DNA of 64,000 nucleotides. Source: Nannobrachium achirus (lineage: Eukaryota > Chordata > Actinopteri > Myctophiformes > Myctophidae). The translations under genes were made by a program, and so were the position numbers. The notes beneath the pieces are model-generated. The model worked only from the letters and a program-made list of their open reading frames with translations, was not told where the DNA came from and did not search any database. Shown one piece after another: positions 21,214 to 33,690 of this stretch. The DNA is taken from the NCBI GenBank assembly GCA_963921795.1, contig OY997661.1, positions 36,815,970 through 36,879,969 on the forward strand, read 5' to 3'. Position 1 is the stretch's first letter. Each line of letters opens with the position of its first letter.

Positions 21214-23458
21214 TGCAATGGAAAGCAGTAGTAGCACTTAAAGCTTGTTTTACGGTTTTACGCTTTCATTCATAAGGACAAAAATACTGGACCCTTAAAT
21301 GATGAGGGCTTTATCGATTCCAATTCCTTTATTCTCATGGTTTTACGGTCATTGGTATTCAGTTACTTCTGGGAACTGAATTTCGATACCCGACCCTCTC
21401 CAGATAGTTTAGGCGGGATACACATTTTTGGAGATAAGACTGAGCCTTGCTGTCTGGCCTCGGGGGGGCTTCTAGTAAAACCCGCAAAACCACAACATTC
21501 CGTTGCATACAGAGAAGAAACGGATACAATTGCAGCCTCCCGTCACTGAAACAGCGAGCTTTGCTGTGTGGTATGTGACTCAGTTTCCTGGGTTGGTTGC
21601 TGGCTGTCATGGGACTCGCCAGGGCATCGTCACTGCTGTTGTGACTTAACTTAACACACAATATTTTGGCCACCTACAGTACGTCGTCCTTGTCACATTG
21701 TGTCATAGATATACAGCCTTTTGTTCAGTCCGCCGTCTCGGTTATCTCAATGCTTCCGTTGTCTCAGTCTTTGTCCTGCCCTTTTTATCTGCGGCTGCCC
21801 TTCATGATTGACAAGATGTCCCACAAATCATAGCGTTCTCTCGGTCAGTTAGACTATGTATTTTCTTTATTAGAAGAAGGTCGTGACATTTAGAACCCGA
21901 CCGTCTTTTAACTTTTGCCGACTACTGCTTTTTTTTTTACTAACTTCAGCCTGGCTTCCCCATTTTGGGAATGTCATCCTAGGTGAACATTCTATAGCAT
22001 TTTCAAAAATGGCAGGTCTGCAAGCTTGCATCGCACCACCATGCAATGTGATGTTTCAAACTTGTATTGTCTTTTACAGGAACAATGGTTTCTATTTCAG
22101 CATGCTAACTTTGCAGGGAGAGAAAGGCTGCAGTTTCTATTAGTTTGGAATCCCAAATGATGATGCAAGATAGGATAAGACGAGACCTTGATTGACCCCG
22201 CAGGACGGAAATTCAGGCACATGAGAGTTAGGATACAGATTATTGGCAAAATATACCAAACATTGTGGACCCCCCTCGAAATCAGTGCAGTGCTTGCATA
22301 GTGCAGCACGAGGGAAATGCAAGAGAGAGTGCACAGTAAGCATATCAGATGGTATCCGTACTATACTGAACTGTTGTTTCCCCAGCAATTAGTATATTGA
22401 AGAGCTGAGTGTCCATTGTGTGTCTTAATAGCCAGGGGGCACCAAGGACTGTCTTAAGGGAAGATGAGTCTTATCACCCCTACTACTAGACCCTCCCACA
22501 AACTCCAGGTGAAGGGGGTTGAGGGGTTTCTGGACTGTCTGTATTCCGTAGCCCACCATTGAGAGTCAACAGAGTGAGTTGAGAAATGGTGGTATCTTAT
22601 AATGACTAATTGCAAGAAGATGAGGTGGAAAATGTGTCAAGTGCATCTTGAAAGTGGTTAAATAAAATGGTCACGCTAATTCATCACGTAATTAATTATT
22701 GAATTGATCATAAACTCATATTCTCCTTTCATTTCCATGTTTCACAAATCACACATCCAGACTTGGCCATAACAAACATTTTCAGTGGTGAAATTTATTT
22801 AGCTTTAATCCATGTGTGTGGCTTTGAGGGGGGGGGGGGCAAAAATGCAACTCCCTGCCTTCCCTTTCACCTGGGTGCAGTCGGAACGCATTTCCTGACT
22901 CGGCTTGTCGTGGCCGGGTGGGTTTTTGTCCGTCTGTGCATATCAGCAGTGCTCCGTGCAAGACGGAGAGCGCTCCGCTCCCTTTAACTGCTGACCACGT
23001 AGCTGGCTGCCTCTCTGTAGAGCGAGAGTAATCAGAGCAGCTGAGGTATCGCAGGCCTCTGCTCCGTTGCAATTACTCAGCAGCACGGTGAGCACTCCCA
23101 GCGCATTCAGCCAGGAAATGGCCCGTACGCACGTCTTACTGGCAGGGATGCGACCACTAATCAGACTAATTGATTTGATCGATTCGGACCTGTTGTTATC
23201 TATACGTTGGTATACCTTTCAGTCCGGGAGACAGCTCTGTGTCTCATTAGTTGTTGCTGTACATATAGCAAACACATTTTATTTTAAAATTGGTTGAATA
23301 AGAATTTAAAGGTTTTCAGAAAACCTCGGTTAAGTTTTAGAAGGTGTCTGTCTCAGGTATAAATGGGTTAGTGGATTACAACAATATTCGTGTAATACAA
23401 ATAATTTTGGCGTGCCATTATAGGAGAAACATTTTAAAAAGTAAACATTTCAAATATA
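21214..23458. other. Intron stretch, little recognised
   Basis: 22010-22060 is a decayed stem-loop candidate. 22180-22215 (GACCCCGCAGGACGGAAATTC) looks like a LINE/SINE 3' end. Otherwise I see nothing. Confidence 0.45.
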
Positions 23459-23481
23459 ATGAAAATAGACGATCTTCAAGC

Positions 23482-23520
<39 letters not shown>

Positions 23521-23521
23521 T
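23459..23521. repeat. Half stem-loop running into (GT)n(GA)n
   Basis: GAAAATAGACGATCTTCAAGC ends where a short GT then GA array begins. The right arm is absent. Confidence 0.55.
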
Positions 23522-23925
23522 AATCTAATTTAATAATAAGATCTGCCTTTTCTGAATATTCATTGTTTGATTAATCAGAAAAAAAAGAATCAATAGGATA
23601 ATTGCTAACTATATAATCAATGGTTGTTGCAGCCCTACTTACTGGATGGATGGATGCATGTTTGGCCGGTGCGTGTGCACGCATGACTGTGTGCGCGCAC
23701 TGACAGCCCTGCATGCGTCGGCGTCGATGCTGCGCGTCGACTCTTACATTTTTAATCTTTTGTGTGGAGGGCTGCGGGGTTACGTCACGGGGTTATGCAC
23801 GTGGCATATTGCTGCACGCGTGTGCGCTCATACATGTGACCTTATTACACACATAAGAGCCAGAGGTTTATAATCCGACTAGAGGCGGTTCAATCAAGAT
23901 TTCAATCACAGTGCGGGCCTGAGAG

Positions 23926-24061
<136 letters not shown>

Positions 24062-24155
24062 AGTGCGCGCACCCGTGTCAAGACAAGTAGTGTTAATGTC
24101 CATGTGACATTAGCATGCAGATTCAGCTATGTCATGGCAGTGAATGAGTGATACG

Positions 24156-24156
<1 letters not shown>

Positions 24157-24206
<50 letters not shown>
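24157..24206. repeat. (CA)n microsatellite
   Basis: About 25 CA units, followed by the recurrent GATGACACGAATGCTTTCCC repeat scrap. Confidence 0.97.
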
Positions 24207-24209
<3 letters not shown>

Positions 24210-24943
24210 TGACACGAATGCTTTCCCGGTTATGGGCCTGCCAGCCGGGAATCAAACTGGGAACTCGTTGCCTCGCTTCCTTGGACCATTGCAGGTCTTA
24301 AACTCTTGAGAGTGTACAAATGGACCCTACCGGGTCCCTAAACATTTTTGAGACCCACTGATCTAGGAATAAATAAAATTTACATTAGGCAACTAATTGT
24401 TAAAGTGCAGCTACAGTTCAGGTTAGAAAAATAAAAAGAACACTGTAAATAGTACAGTGACAGTATAAAACACTAGTGCATCATCAACTGAAGCAGTCAA
24501 ATGACAAAGTAGTTGATTACTGTAAATGACAAATCCTCATTGTGGTAAATTGCATGGTATTAGAATGTCATAGACTGGCATGGTCGCAGATACCGGCAGC
24601 ATCTTTGGGCAGTGTAGGTCGGAACAACTCATGTTGTCATCTATAATCTTTTTTCCCTCTCATCCTGTCTCTATATATTCACCGTCCACCATCCAGATAT
24701 CTTTACCCATCATAAATAATGTCTCTGTCCGGCCGGAGTCCGGCCGGAGTGTCATATCATTTTTTATACACCTGCCAAAGAAAGACGACTGCATATAAAA
24801 AGCATGCACTTGAAGATGCATCTGTGAGGTTTCTTGCTATTCTAAAGCCTGGTTCATACTGGATACCACAGATTCTAGAATTTATACCGGAAATGACAAC
24901 GGCTTTAAAACCCCCAACATTGTGGGGGAATCCTTCGCAGGAA
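24207..24943. other. Intron stretch, scraps only
   Basis: 24303-24345 matches the tandem unit of 19330-19615. A GGCCGGAGTCCGGCCGGAGT duplication lies at 24730. No gene seen. Confidence 0.45.
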
Positions 24944-25225
24944 AATAGCAGATCTACAAGCTCAACAATGTATCGCCCTGCAACTCATTGTAGAATTGGC
25001 CTCAGGCGGGTTAAATAACTGCAGAAAATATCCGATCTACATTCTCACGAATGCTTTCTTTGTGAGCTTGCAGTTCTCTTAAAAACATGTGGCTTTATAG
25101 TTAAAATCTAAAACGAGTGTTCTAGGCGGATCACAATGGAAACAATCTTCATCTTTTTATTGACACTTATTCTATTGTATTCTACAAGCTCACAGCTTAT
25201 GAGTTTGTAGATCTGCTGTTTTGGG
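24944..25225. repeat. Three stem-loop copies in a row
   Basis: Copies at 24944-24990, 25024-25075 and 25180-25222. The first two have decayed right arms. The third has an almost loopless core (CTACAAGCTCACAG/CTTATGAGTTTGTAG). Confidence 0.6.
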
Positions 25226-25455
25226 GGCATGCGACAGAGCAAAAATACATCGAACTTTGGGAGGCATACTGTATCTTCTGCAAGCCACGCTGCATTGTGT
25301 CAGTGCTGTCACAAACACTGCGCTGCCATAGGGCTGTCTGTCGCAATAAACTGCAACATCGCAATACCCAGCGCTCTGTTGACAAGACCAGGCAACCCGT
25401 CAAGGGGATCGTGGCAACGCAACCGCTATCCTCAGCATTAGTTTAACTCTGAGCT

Positions 25456-26100
25456 GTGGTGGACTGCAACCAAGTACATATACTTGAGTACTGTACTTTA
25501 GTACAGTGATTCTCAACCCTTTCAGGCCGCAACCCCCAAAATAATCATATTCTGGGGACCCCCCAACCCTGAAGCATCAAGAGTTGAGGCATTACATTTT
25601 GTATATCACGGTTCTATTGTGAAAATAGCAGATCTACATGCTGCATGTAGATCTGCTATTTTCACGATTTCTGCCTCTAATATTTGACAATTTGGCCAAG
25701 GTTTAATTTGTCATTTCAGAGGCATTAAAAAGTCCTTAAATTGTCACTTTAGAAATTTGCTATACACTTAAACGTGGTGTTGGTTTGTTTACTGTTGATT
25801 GAGAAAACAGTGTTGCACATTAAGTTAATCATCTGGCAACCCCCCACAATTATTTGGGGACCCTCCTGGGGGTCCCGACCCACAGGTTGAGAACCACTGC
25901 TTTAGTAAACCACTGCTTTAGTAAAGTAGTGCTTTTTTTTGTGTGGAAATCACGATACGATGGGAGCTATGCACAGAAACTCATTTCACACACCTTTTTT
26001 ACATCTGTAAACCTGTGATGTGACAACAATAAACCTGTTTCTGATTCTTAATTATATCTACTTTACTTAAGTTATAGTGTTTTTTTTTTTTTTATATAGT
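25456..26100 (+). mobile_element. AAGTACA-type dispersed element, split by a hAT element
   Basis: ACCAAGTACATATACTTGAG, then after the insertion AAAGTAGTGC. The family is a common fish repeat starting near CAGTGGTG and built of AAGTAC words. The 25504-25899 element is inserted in it. Confidence 0.6.
25504..25899 (+). mobile_element. hAT element, GTTCTCAACC family, copy 1
   Basis: Ends CAGTGATTCTCAACCC and GGTTGAGAACCACTG. CTTTAGTA flanks both sides exactly (25496-25503, 25900-25907). A compact stem-loop (25620-25665) has the family variant ATCTACATGC. 396 bp, non-coding. Confidence 0.92.
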
Positions 26101-26218
26101 TAGGACTTAAACTCCACTACATTTCTCGGAAGGAGAACACATACATTATGAATCGTGACGTGTTGTGAGCTTGTAGATCTGCTAGTTTTGCTATTATATA
26201 TAAACTTCTATATAGCAA

Positions 26219-26482
26219 TGGCGGCTGTGGCTCAGGGGGTAGGTGGCCGTTTGGCAAACGGAAGGTTCCCATTTCGATCCTGGGCTCCCCCAGTGTCACT
26301 GTCAAAGTGTCCTTGAGCAAGACACTGAGCCCCTAATTGCTCCCAATGAGCAGGTTGGTGCCTTGCATGGTGTCCTCTGCCATCTGTGTGTGAAAGGGTG
26401 TATGTATGTAATGCACAATCTCTGTAAAGCGCCTTGGATAAAAAGGTGCTATATAAATGCACCATTTACCATTTACAGTGCA
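26219..26482 (+). mobile_element. tRNA-derived SINE, family 1, fullest copy
   Basis: Head GGCTGTGGCTCAGGGGGTAG (A box), TTTCGATCCTGGG (B box), body GTCCTTGAGCAAGACACTGA, and the end GGTGCTATATAAATGCACC with (CATTTAC)n tail. A decayed half stem-loop (26150-26190) lies just upstream. Confidence 0.85.
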
Positions 26483-26712
26483 TTGACATTGAAGATAAAA
26501 TGTACTCTGTAAATTGTGCTTTCGAATACTTAAGCGAAGACCCTTTTTTAAAGCAGATTCCTCTGGTATTATAACTTGAGTATACATTTGACCTAGAGCA
26601 ACTTTCACGTGTATTGGAGTCATATTTGACCAGAAGAGTATACTTTGATTGAAGTCCTGGAGTTTGAGTACTTTGGCCAACACTGCCTGCAATTACAAAA
26701 AAAGACTCCCAT

Positions 26713-27208
26713 TTGACACCATGCTGGTGGAAAAAGTACTCACATTTGTTACTTAATTAAAAGTCTCAATACTGCATTGCAGAAATACAAGTAAAAATCT
26801 GGAATTCAAAATGTACAAAAGTATTGGCATCAAAATGTAATGCTCATTCATTATCCCAGTTCAAGTTTTCAAATGTATAACAATATTTTGGAAATAGCAG
26901 ATCTACAAGCTCACAATGTGTCTCATCGCGACACATTGTGAGCTTGTAGATCGGCTATTCTCTATATAGGAAATGAGTGGTTCATGTATGTTTTGCAATA
27001 ATAATCTAAATCTACAAAGTTACTAGTAACTAAAGTTTTCAAATAATTGTAGTGGAGTAAAAGTACAATATTTGTCTCTTGAGATGTAGTGGAGTAGAAC
27101 AAATAGGAAATACTCCAGTAAAGTACCTCAAAACTGTACTTAAGTACATACAGTACTTAAGTAAATGTACTTAGTTACTTTACACCACTTAGTTACTTTA
27201 CCCCACTG
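26713..27208 (-). mobile_element. AAGTACA-type element, reversed, with a central stem-loop
   Basis: Right side ACTTAAGTAAATGTACTTAG and ACTTTACCCCACTG is the family start read backwards. A well-paired stem-loop lies in the middle (26893-26962; inner arm CACAATGTGTC). Confidence 0.75.
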
Positions 27209-27481
27209 TTTGACACTTACATTAACGCAGGAGAGTTTTCGCTGCGTAGAGGCTTTCATCTTGCCCTCGATTTTCAGCACTGAGCGTTACTGTCGTTTCA
27301 TTTAATGTATTTTTCATCAAACGGATCGACCCCCGGACGGGGTTCTCAGTGTGAGTAATTGTCAACCTGACTCGGCGGTGGTGCTGCGAGTGACGACACT
27401 GCGTCATTATGTTTTAAAGACGGCCAGGATCTCATTCTTGTAAGATCCCTTTTTTTTCTTCCTCTAATGACTGCTGAGGCG

Positions 27482-27513
<32 letters not shown>

Positions 27514-27516
<3 letters not shown>

Positions 27517-28886
27517 ACTTACTTGCTTATGGCAGTCCATCGTTGTCGATGATGACTTCATATCTCCCGGGGGTATGGGGGGGGATTTAGCGCTTGGTGC
27601 GCTCATGCCATCTCATGTGGCTGTGAAGACCAATTGCTGATCCGCACACTTTTCCACATGTGGGGCAGGTGTGTGTAGAACCTGGTTGGACAGTCCTTGC
27701 AGCGCGTTCATGCCGCTGACTGCGCTTCACTGCACGCTTCAGGGATGTCTTCTCCTCCAGGTGGGCGACACCTGAGAGGCAGGAGGAACGCCAGGTGTCT
27801 CTATCTGCTGCTATCCTTTCCAGGTTTGCTGGTGGTATGTTGCAGTTCTTGAGCAGCACCTTCATGTGGTCCTTGAAGCGCTTTTGTTGCCCTCCTGCAG
27901 ACCTCTGGCCAGATTGGAGTTGGCCATAGAGGATCTGTCGCGGTAGTCTAGCTGCAGGCATGCGGATCACATGACCTAGCCAGCGGAGCTGTCTGCGTGC
28001 CAGCATGACCTCTATGCTGGCCGAGTTGGTGCGTTGGTAGGTCTCTGTGTTGGTCATGTGGTGCTCCCATGTGATGCCCAGAATCCTTCGCAGACATCGG
28101 ATGTGGAAAGCCTCCAAAGATCTTATATGCCGCCTGTATGGTGTCCAGGCTTCAGAGCCATACAGTAGTGTGGACACACATACTGCCTGGTATACTGCTG
28201 CCTTGGTTGATGCCTTCAGGTTTTTGTTGGTGAAGACCCGTGATCTCAGGCGACCATAAGCGGCGGATGCAAGGTTGATGCGGGATTGAATGTCTGCATC
28301 GATGTTGCAGCTGTCTGCTAGGATACTGCCGAGGTACTTGAAGTGTGGTACTGTTTCTAGAGGGGTTTTATCAATGAAGAATGTTGGTGTGGGAATTTGC
28401 GTAGAGCTGGGTTGATGGACTATTTGCGTCTTCTTGATGTTTATCTGAAGACCAACAGCTCTGTAGGTGGCAGCTACCACATTGAGGGCATGCTGAAGGG
28501 ACTCGGGGGAGTGAGCAATCAGCATGCAATCATCTGCATACTGGAGTTCACAGACTTGGAGGGCAGTAGTCTTGGTGGTTGCCTGGAGGCGCCGTATGTT
28601 AAATAGGTTTCCATCCAGGCGAAAGCTAATGCTGACTCCATCTGTGTTCTCCAGAAGTTTGTGGGAGATGAGTGTAACTGCTGTTAGGAATATATTGAAG
28701 ATGACCGGGGCTAAGACACATCCTTGTTTCACTCCTATATTAACGTTGAATGGGTCAGATTGTTGTCCCCCCATTCGAACCTTGGCTTGCATGCCATCAT
28801 GGAACTGCTGGAGGATGGAGAGGAATTTGGGTGGGACCCCAAATCTGCTGAGAATGTGCCAGAGGAGCTTTCTATCTACTGTGTCG

Positions 28887-28888
<2 letters not shown>
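27514..28888 (-). mobile_element. 5'-truncated LINE with C2H2-type zinc finger end
   Basis: A long minus-strand frame (stop at 27587) encodes reverse transcriptase without a break for about 433 residues. It begins in motif A (FDTVDRKLLW), passes GVKQGCVLAPVIFN and QYADD (the catalytic pair, about residue 150 of the open frame), then the connection region with LLYGSEAWTPY and LRRILGITW. It ends in a zinc finger with CPTCGK and HSHMRWH. The endonuclease, fingers and N-terminus are gone. The break is exactly where a (CA)n array starts; the first 30 codons of the open frame are microsatellite. The 3' tail is (AAGT)n. Clade is RTE/L2-like but unsure. Confidence 0.88.

Positions 28889-28946
<58 letters not shown>
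28889..28946. repeat. (CA)n microsatellite at the LINE break
   Basis: Abuts the truncated 5' side of the LINE at 28888. Another (CA)n lies beyond the LINE's 3' end, at 27484-27512. Confidence 0.97.
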
Positions 28947-28948
<2 letters not shown>

Positions 28949-29071
28949 ACACACGTTGCTATTACTGTATGAGCACATCCAAATTGTAGAGCAGTAATTT
29001 TATGAATGCTATTTTTAACACTAAAGCTGGAGTTATATGCAGTTGCGTGTCGGTGTCGGTGTCATGCACCA

Positions 29072-29145
29072 AGAATAGCAGATTTACAAGCTCGCAATGC
29101 ATTGTGTTTCCACATGTTGTGAGCTTATAGATCATCTATTTAGAA
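29072..29145. repeat. Stem-loop module, solo copy
   Basis: AATAGCAGATTTACAAGCTC on the left and GTGAGCTTATAGATCATCTA on the right. Confidence 0.75.
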
Positions 29146-29259
29146 ATGTAGACATTGGGCCTCTTCCTACCTTATAGGTGTTACCAATGATGAAAACCAA
29201 TGTTGGCTCAACTGGAACAAAAAAACTCTGCAACACCAATGTTTCTCCAGGGACCCTCA

Positions 29260-29370
29260 TTGCTTGAGGGAGTTCCAAATGCAATGGTCCCCTTACGGGT
29301 GTGTAACTCTTTTCTCAGAGTTATCCAGGGTCCTTGAAATTAAAAGGTTTGAGAACCACTCCCACTGTGC
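29260..29370. mobile_element. hAT-like fragment, GGGTCC type
   Basis: CCAGGGACCCTCATT at one side and GGTTTGAGAACCACTCC at the other, with a GTGTAACTCTTTTCTCAGAG core. Confidence 0.5.
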
Positions 29371-29434
29371 TACACATAATTGGAACAGAGCCTTCGTTGA
29401 TACCATTGTTAATACCTGTTAAGGAAGAGGACTA

Positions 29435-29670
29435 AAGGGGAACACACACCGGACGCGGGCGGCTGCACAGCGTTGCGTCGCAGTATTGACGTGCATGAAG
29501 TGCCGCGCGGCAACGCTGGAAAAATAGAGCAGCATCGTATCGATGCGGCAGGCGAGGCAGCAGAGCTGCGCCTGCGCGCGTCTGACGCCGCCGGTGTGAG
29601 TTAGTTCATTGAAAAAAACGGGCCCGTATGTTTTGACGTGCCGCCTCCGCGTCCAGTGTGTGTTTCCCTT
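29435..29670. mobile_element. GC-rich MITE with long imperfect TIRs
   Basis: AAGGGGAACACACACCGGAC at the left and GTCCAGTGTGTGTTTCCCTT at the right. The middle is CpG-rich (GCCGCGCGGCAACGCTGG). No clear target duplication, no coding. Confidence 0.7.
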
Positions 29671-30004
29671 CATTTGGCTGCAGGGCATAGAACCTAATGT
29701 CCTCACCTTTTCCTCTTTTCTGGGAATTTTGGCCCTCACAAGTGTAACAACACACGCGCACAAACTTGTTTTCCGTGCTTGTTATCACACGGTCTCATGT
29801 GCCGTCTCTCCTCACACACCTCCCTGGGTGTCCGTGGTTGCCATGGCGTCCGTGTCTTCCCATGGCGCCCTGCATGGGGCTATAATTAGGTTTCGCTCTC
29901 TCCTCCTTCTCCTCGCGTCCCCCTCCCCACATTATATGTACTGTATATTTTCGGTGTCTTTTTTTTCCAGGATCTAGACCCGGCGCTTCCCAAATAAAAC
30001 GACA
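29671..30004. other. Intron stretch with no recognised feature
   Basis: Pyrimidine-rich at 29890-29930. I see no supported gene. Confidence 0.45.
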
Positions 30005-30075
30005 AAAACGGCAGACCTAGAGGCCCAGGGCATCGCAACGCATTTTGATCTGAGCTTGTAGATCAGCTATTTTCA
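30005..30075. repeat. Stem-loop module, diverged copy
   Basis: AAACGGCAGACCTAGAGGCC and TGAGCTTGTAGATCAGCTAT. A TTTAGCAGACACTCTTTGTC repeat scrap follows near 30120. Confidence 0.6.
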
Positions 30076-30768
30076 ACATTTTAAAAACGGGGGTTAAGTC
30101 ACAATTCACAATTTAGGCATTTAGCAGACACTCTTTGTCCAGAGCGACTTGCAATAAGCAAGGTAAACACACGCAACAAATGAAGGGAGAGAGTTCATCT
30201 GTAATCTAGGATAGTTTTTTAGTTACTGTATCTTTCTGAATAATCGGCAGTTGTTGAATTAGTCAAATCTATTTGAACACGCGCGGTATGTTGTGCCCAG
30301 CGGCTATATACTGTATATGCAATAGTTATTTACGTCCATTTGAATGTTGGTCGATGCACAAAACGGTGTCAGAGCCCCGGTGGGGAATTGGTGCCCGGCG
30401 GCTATGTGCCCTGGGCTATTATTTGGAAATATACAGTAATTTAGTTATTTTGGGTCACAGGGAGAGACAGAAATGTGTCTCTCGTGTCTCAAGTTGAAAC
30501 ATTTGGCAACACCCTGTCCGGAGCGTTTCGTATCGCACTCGTGCGGTTTCATATTGACGTTTTAAGACATCACGCGTGTCTGTCTGCATCTCCAATCAGT
30601 GGTTTATGTCCCATGTCACCGTCCAGTCGCTAGGGATTAGATCTGAAACCATAAATACATGTATTTCTCACACTGTCAGAGCTGGGTGTTGTCTGTGTGG
30701 TCTTCACGTCTGCTATGCAATTACAATACCAGTGGTTCTGAAATGTTTTAATTTCACAGACCACCATA

Positions 30769-30890
30769 AGTCTGCGGGTCCATTTGGTTCCATCTGTACA
30801 CTCTCAGACTAACAGTCCCGCGAGGGTCCATTTGGTTCCATTTGTACACTCTCAGAGTCACAGACCTGTAAGGGTCCATTTGGAACCTCC
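30769..30890. mobile_element. GGGTCCATTTGG fragment, two units
   Basis: Two units of the repeat expanded at 19330-19615, ending before the MITE at 30963. Confidence 0.6.
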
Positions 30891-30962
30891 TATAGAAATC
30901 GGTATAGGGAACCTTAAGGAACCGGAGTGGTTCAAACCTGAAAGGATCCCAACCCTACCAGT

Positions 30963-31402
30963 CAGGCACCTGCACACATAGACATCAAAGTGGGCTTGAA
31001 CCCCTGCCATTTTATCCATCTGTAAAAAGTGCCCTCTCCAGACCATGAATGCAGTTTTTACTATGGTGAAAGAAACGCAAATGCCTCCTTTCCATGCCAT
31101 ACCTGAAGGCAGCATTCAAGAGAATTGCCTTTTCCAAACTCTCCTGAACTTGAACGCAGCATCTTATGTTGAAAGAATTGCCCTCTCTGTGTAGATTAGA
31201 AGTCCAAGCCATTACGCCACACCTCTAGTATTGACTTGATTATGCTTAGTTCAGTGTGGTGTCAAGCATCGAAAATAGCCGACCTCCAAGCTCACAACAC
31301 GTCGTGAGCTTGGAGGTCGGCTATTTTCGATATTTCCACCAAAAGGCCCTTTTAGAGATTTTAGCCCCTGCCTCTCATTCTGTGCACGTACGTACGTCTC
31401 TG
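30963..31402 (+). mobile_element. hAT MITE, ACGTGCA family, copy 4
   Basis: Left end CAGGCACCTGCACACATAG. CTACCAGT flanks both sides exactly (30955-30962, 31403-31410). Stem-loop at 31267-31331 has both arms intact (GCCGACCTCCAAGCTCAC and its complement). Confidence 0.92.
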
Positions 31403-31741
31403 CTACCAGTCGCTTTGGTATTTTACGGCGTTGCTTCCTTCCTTGCATTATTTTATTTGTGAGGGGTGTTGGTTTGGAGCGGGTGGGGGCTTTTCTTGGA
31501 AATTGAAGTGTGAAATTGAAACACTCGTTTGAAATGTCAAGCGTGTGCGTGTGTTTACTGTATGTATGTGTGAGAGAGAGGGAGAGAAACCTGAGAGGGG
31601 TTGTGTCAGTAAATCACTAGTGTGTTTCCAGACCGTTCCCTGCTATTTCTGGGTGTGTGTTTCCGGTCTGGGTCCGCTTGTTGCCTTCATCCAGGCAGAC
31701 ATCCTGCGATTGTACTGCGCCAGCAGGAATACTGCAGAACC

Positions 31742-31790
31742 GTGTGCGTGCGTGCGTGCGTGCGTGCGTGCGTGTGTGTGTGTGTGTGTG
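31742..31790. repeat. (GCGT)n(GT)n microsatellite
   Basis: Directly precedes the element at 31791. Confidence 0.95.
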
Positions 31791-32322
31791 CAGTGGCGTC
31801 ACAAGGGGGGGGGGGGGGGGAGAAGTGGGACTGAGTTACTAGGGCCCAACGTGGAGGGGCCTTCATTATTGTGTGCTTTAACTATCGAAAAATAGCAGAT
31901 CTACAAGCTCACTGCGCGGCACCTAGTGCCGCGCTGTGAGCTTGTAGATCTGCTATTTTTTAAAAGTCGTGAAAATGTGTGCAAATCTTTGTGTTTTTTT
32001 AAGCGAACATTTGTAACTCAAATATTTGCTTCTTGGGGGTCCCTGGAACTAAATATTTTGAGATGGGGGTCTGTGGCCAAATACATATCATTTTGGGGGT
32101 CCTTCACATGACAAAGTTTGAGCAACACTGACATAGAAACATAGGTTTTTCAAAAAACCTTAGGAGGATTTTCCCAATTTATCAAAAATAGCAGATCTAC
32201 AAGCTCGCAGCGCTGCACTCGGTGCCGCACTGTGAGCTTGTATATCTGCAATTTTTCAATAGAAGCACAAAATGTGCGTGAATCCTTGTACCCAGGGCCC
32301 AGAATTTGGTGTGACACCCCTG
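31791..32322. mobile_element. hAT-like composite element with two stem-loops, copy 1
   Basis: Ends CAGTGGCGTCACAAGGGG and TTTGGTGTGACACCCCTG. Stem-loops at 31887-31962 and 32183-32260 carry the family variant GCGCGGCAC/GTGCCGCGC. Between them is GGGGGTCC-type sequence ending GTTTGAGCAACACTG, so one hAT-like piece may sit inside another. The target lies in a GT array, so duplications cannot be judged. Confidence 0.75.
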
Positions 32323-32902
32323 TGCGTGCGTGCGACCGATATTAGGGAAGTGACAGCATACTGCGGTTGTTGTGAGAGTCCGTGACCTATATTCCCTGTG
32401 ACAGGCGATGGCGCCTTGAGTCGATCACATGTGTGACATACTGTATGTGTGGACTTATACAGCGCGCTTATATTTGCCATTCATACTTAATGTGTTCTCC
32501 ATGTTGTTTCGTCTCTGACCGAGCTGAAACCTTGCTCCCATTTCAATCCACTCCAATCCACTTCATTTATAGAACATTTATAAACGTCTATGATTATTTT
32601 GGGGGAGTCATATAGTAGATTATATATTATCATGATTGATTATGTGTGACGTTATTGGAGTACATCATGTGTTCATTGATTATATTAGTATCCAGGTCTT
32701 TATGATGATACTAACACTTGATAGTTAGGAGTCGAAAGGCCTTCAGTAGGCCTCAGTAACTATTGTTTTGGTAAAGCCTATCTTGCATGTCCCAGAGGCC
32801 TTGGAGCCACACAGTATAACTAATGGCTATCAGGCCTAGTGGAGACATCTATGCTCTTACAAGCCACCAACTGTCATAATGTGTAAGTACTTTAATTTAA
32901 GT
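32323..32902. other. Intron stretch with no recognised feature
   Basis: I see no repeat ends or coding signal. Confidence 0.45.
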
Positions 32903-33526
32903 CAGTGGTTCTCAAACCTTTTCATGTCAAGGACCCCCAAATCGACACTTTATTAGCCCACGGACCCCCATTTAAAAGATATCCCTGGGACCCCCATAAG
33001 AAGATGTCTACAGCTCTAGCAGGGATTCTCAACCATTTTAATTTCAAGGACCCCCAGTTTGACATGCATTATTAGGCTACGGACCCCCATTTAATGGCAT
33101 TTCTATCTCTGGGACCCCAATGTATATTGTAAAAATCTATGTTAATTTAACTCAAAGTGTACAAATGGAACCAAATGGACCCCCATTTGGTTGTACACTT
33201 GATTTACTGACCCATAAGGGCCCATTTGGTTCCTAACTATCATTTAGCCGGGGACCCCCTGGAACTCCTCAAGAACCCCTGGGGGGCCCTGGATTTTACC
33301 ATAACTTTAAGTGATGGTAAAATCTACAAGCTCTCAACGCCTCGCTGCGAGGCGTTGAGAGCTTGTAGATCTGAAATTTTTGGCTAAAGTTCTCCTCAGA
33401 ATAGGGATGCAAGGGTTCAAGTTGTTAATTTAAAAGAATGATCCTATCACACAAGGATTTGGCGGACCCCCTGTAGTAACTCTGAGGACCCCCTAGGGGT
33501 CCCGGACCCCCTGTTGAAGACCCCTG
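32903..33526. mobile_element. hAT-like, nested GGACCCCC-rich region
   Basis: Starts CAGTGGTTCTCAAACC and ends near TGAAGACCCCTGG. A second CTCAACCATTTTAATTTCAAGG lies inside at 33028, so more than one element is merged. The stem-loop at 33318-33378 is near-perfect (TCTACAAGCTCTCAACGCC). Confidence 0.6.
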
Positions 33527-33609
33527 GCCTACAGTATAACAACGTTTGCGTTGGGGTGTATTACGCTGCAAGCTTTGTGATCCACCCGGGCGCAGTACGT
33601 TTCAATGAG

Positions 33610-33690
33610 GACGGAGTCTCATGGGCAGAGGTGGCCTGCATAATTATACCTCAACCAATACAGGGTTATGGGTTCAAATCCCCAAAATGC
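33610..33690 (+). mobile_element. Possible SINE head fragment
   Basis: GGGTTCAAATCCCC is a perfect B-box type sequence, with GGCAGAGGTGGCCTGC where the A box would be. No further body is recognised. Confidence 0.4.
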
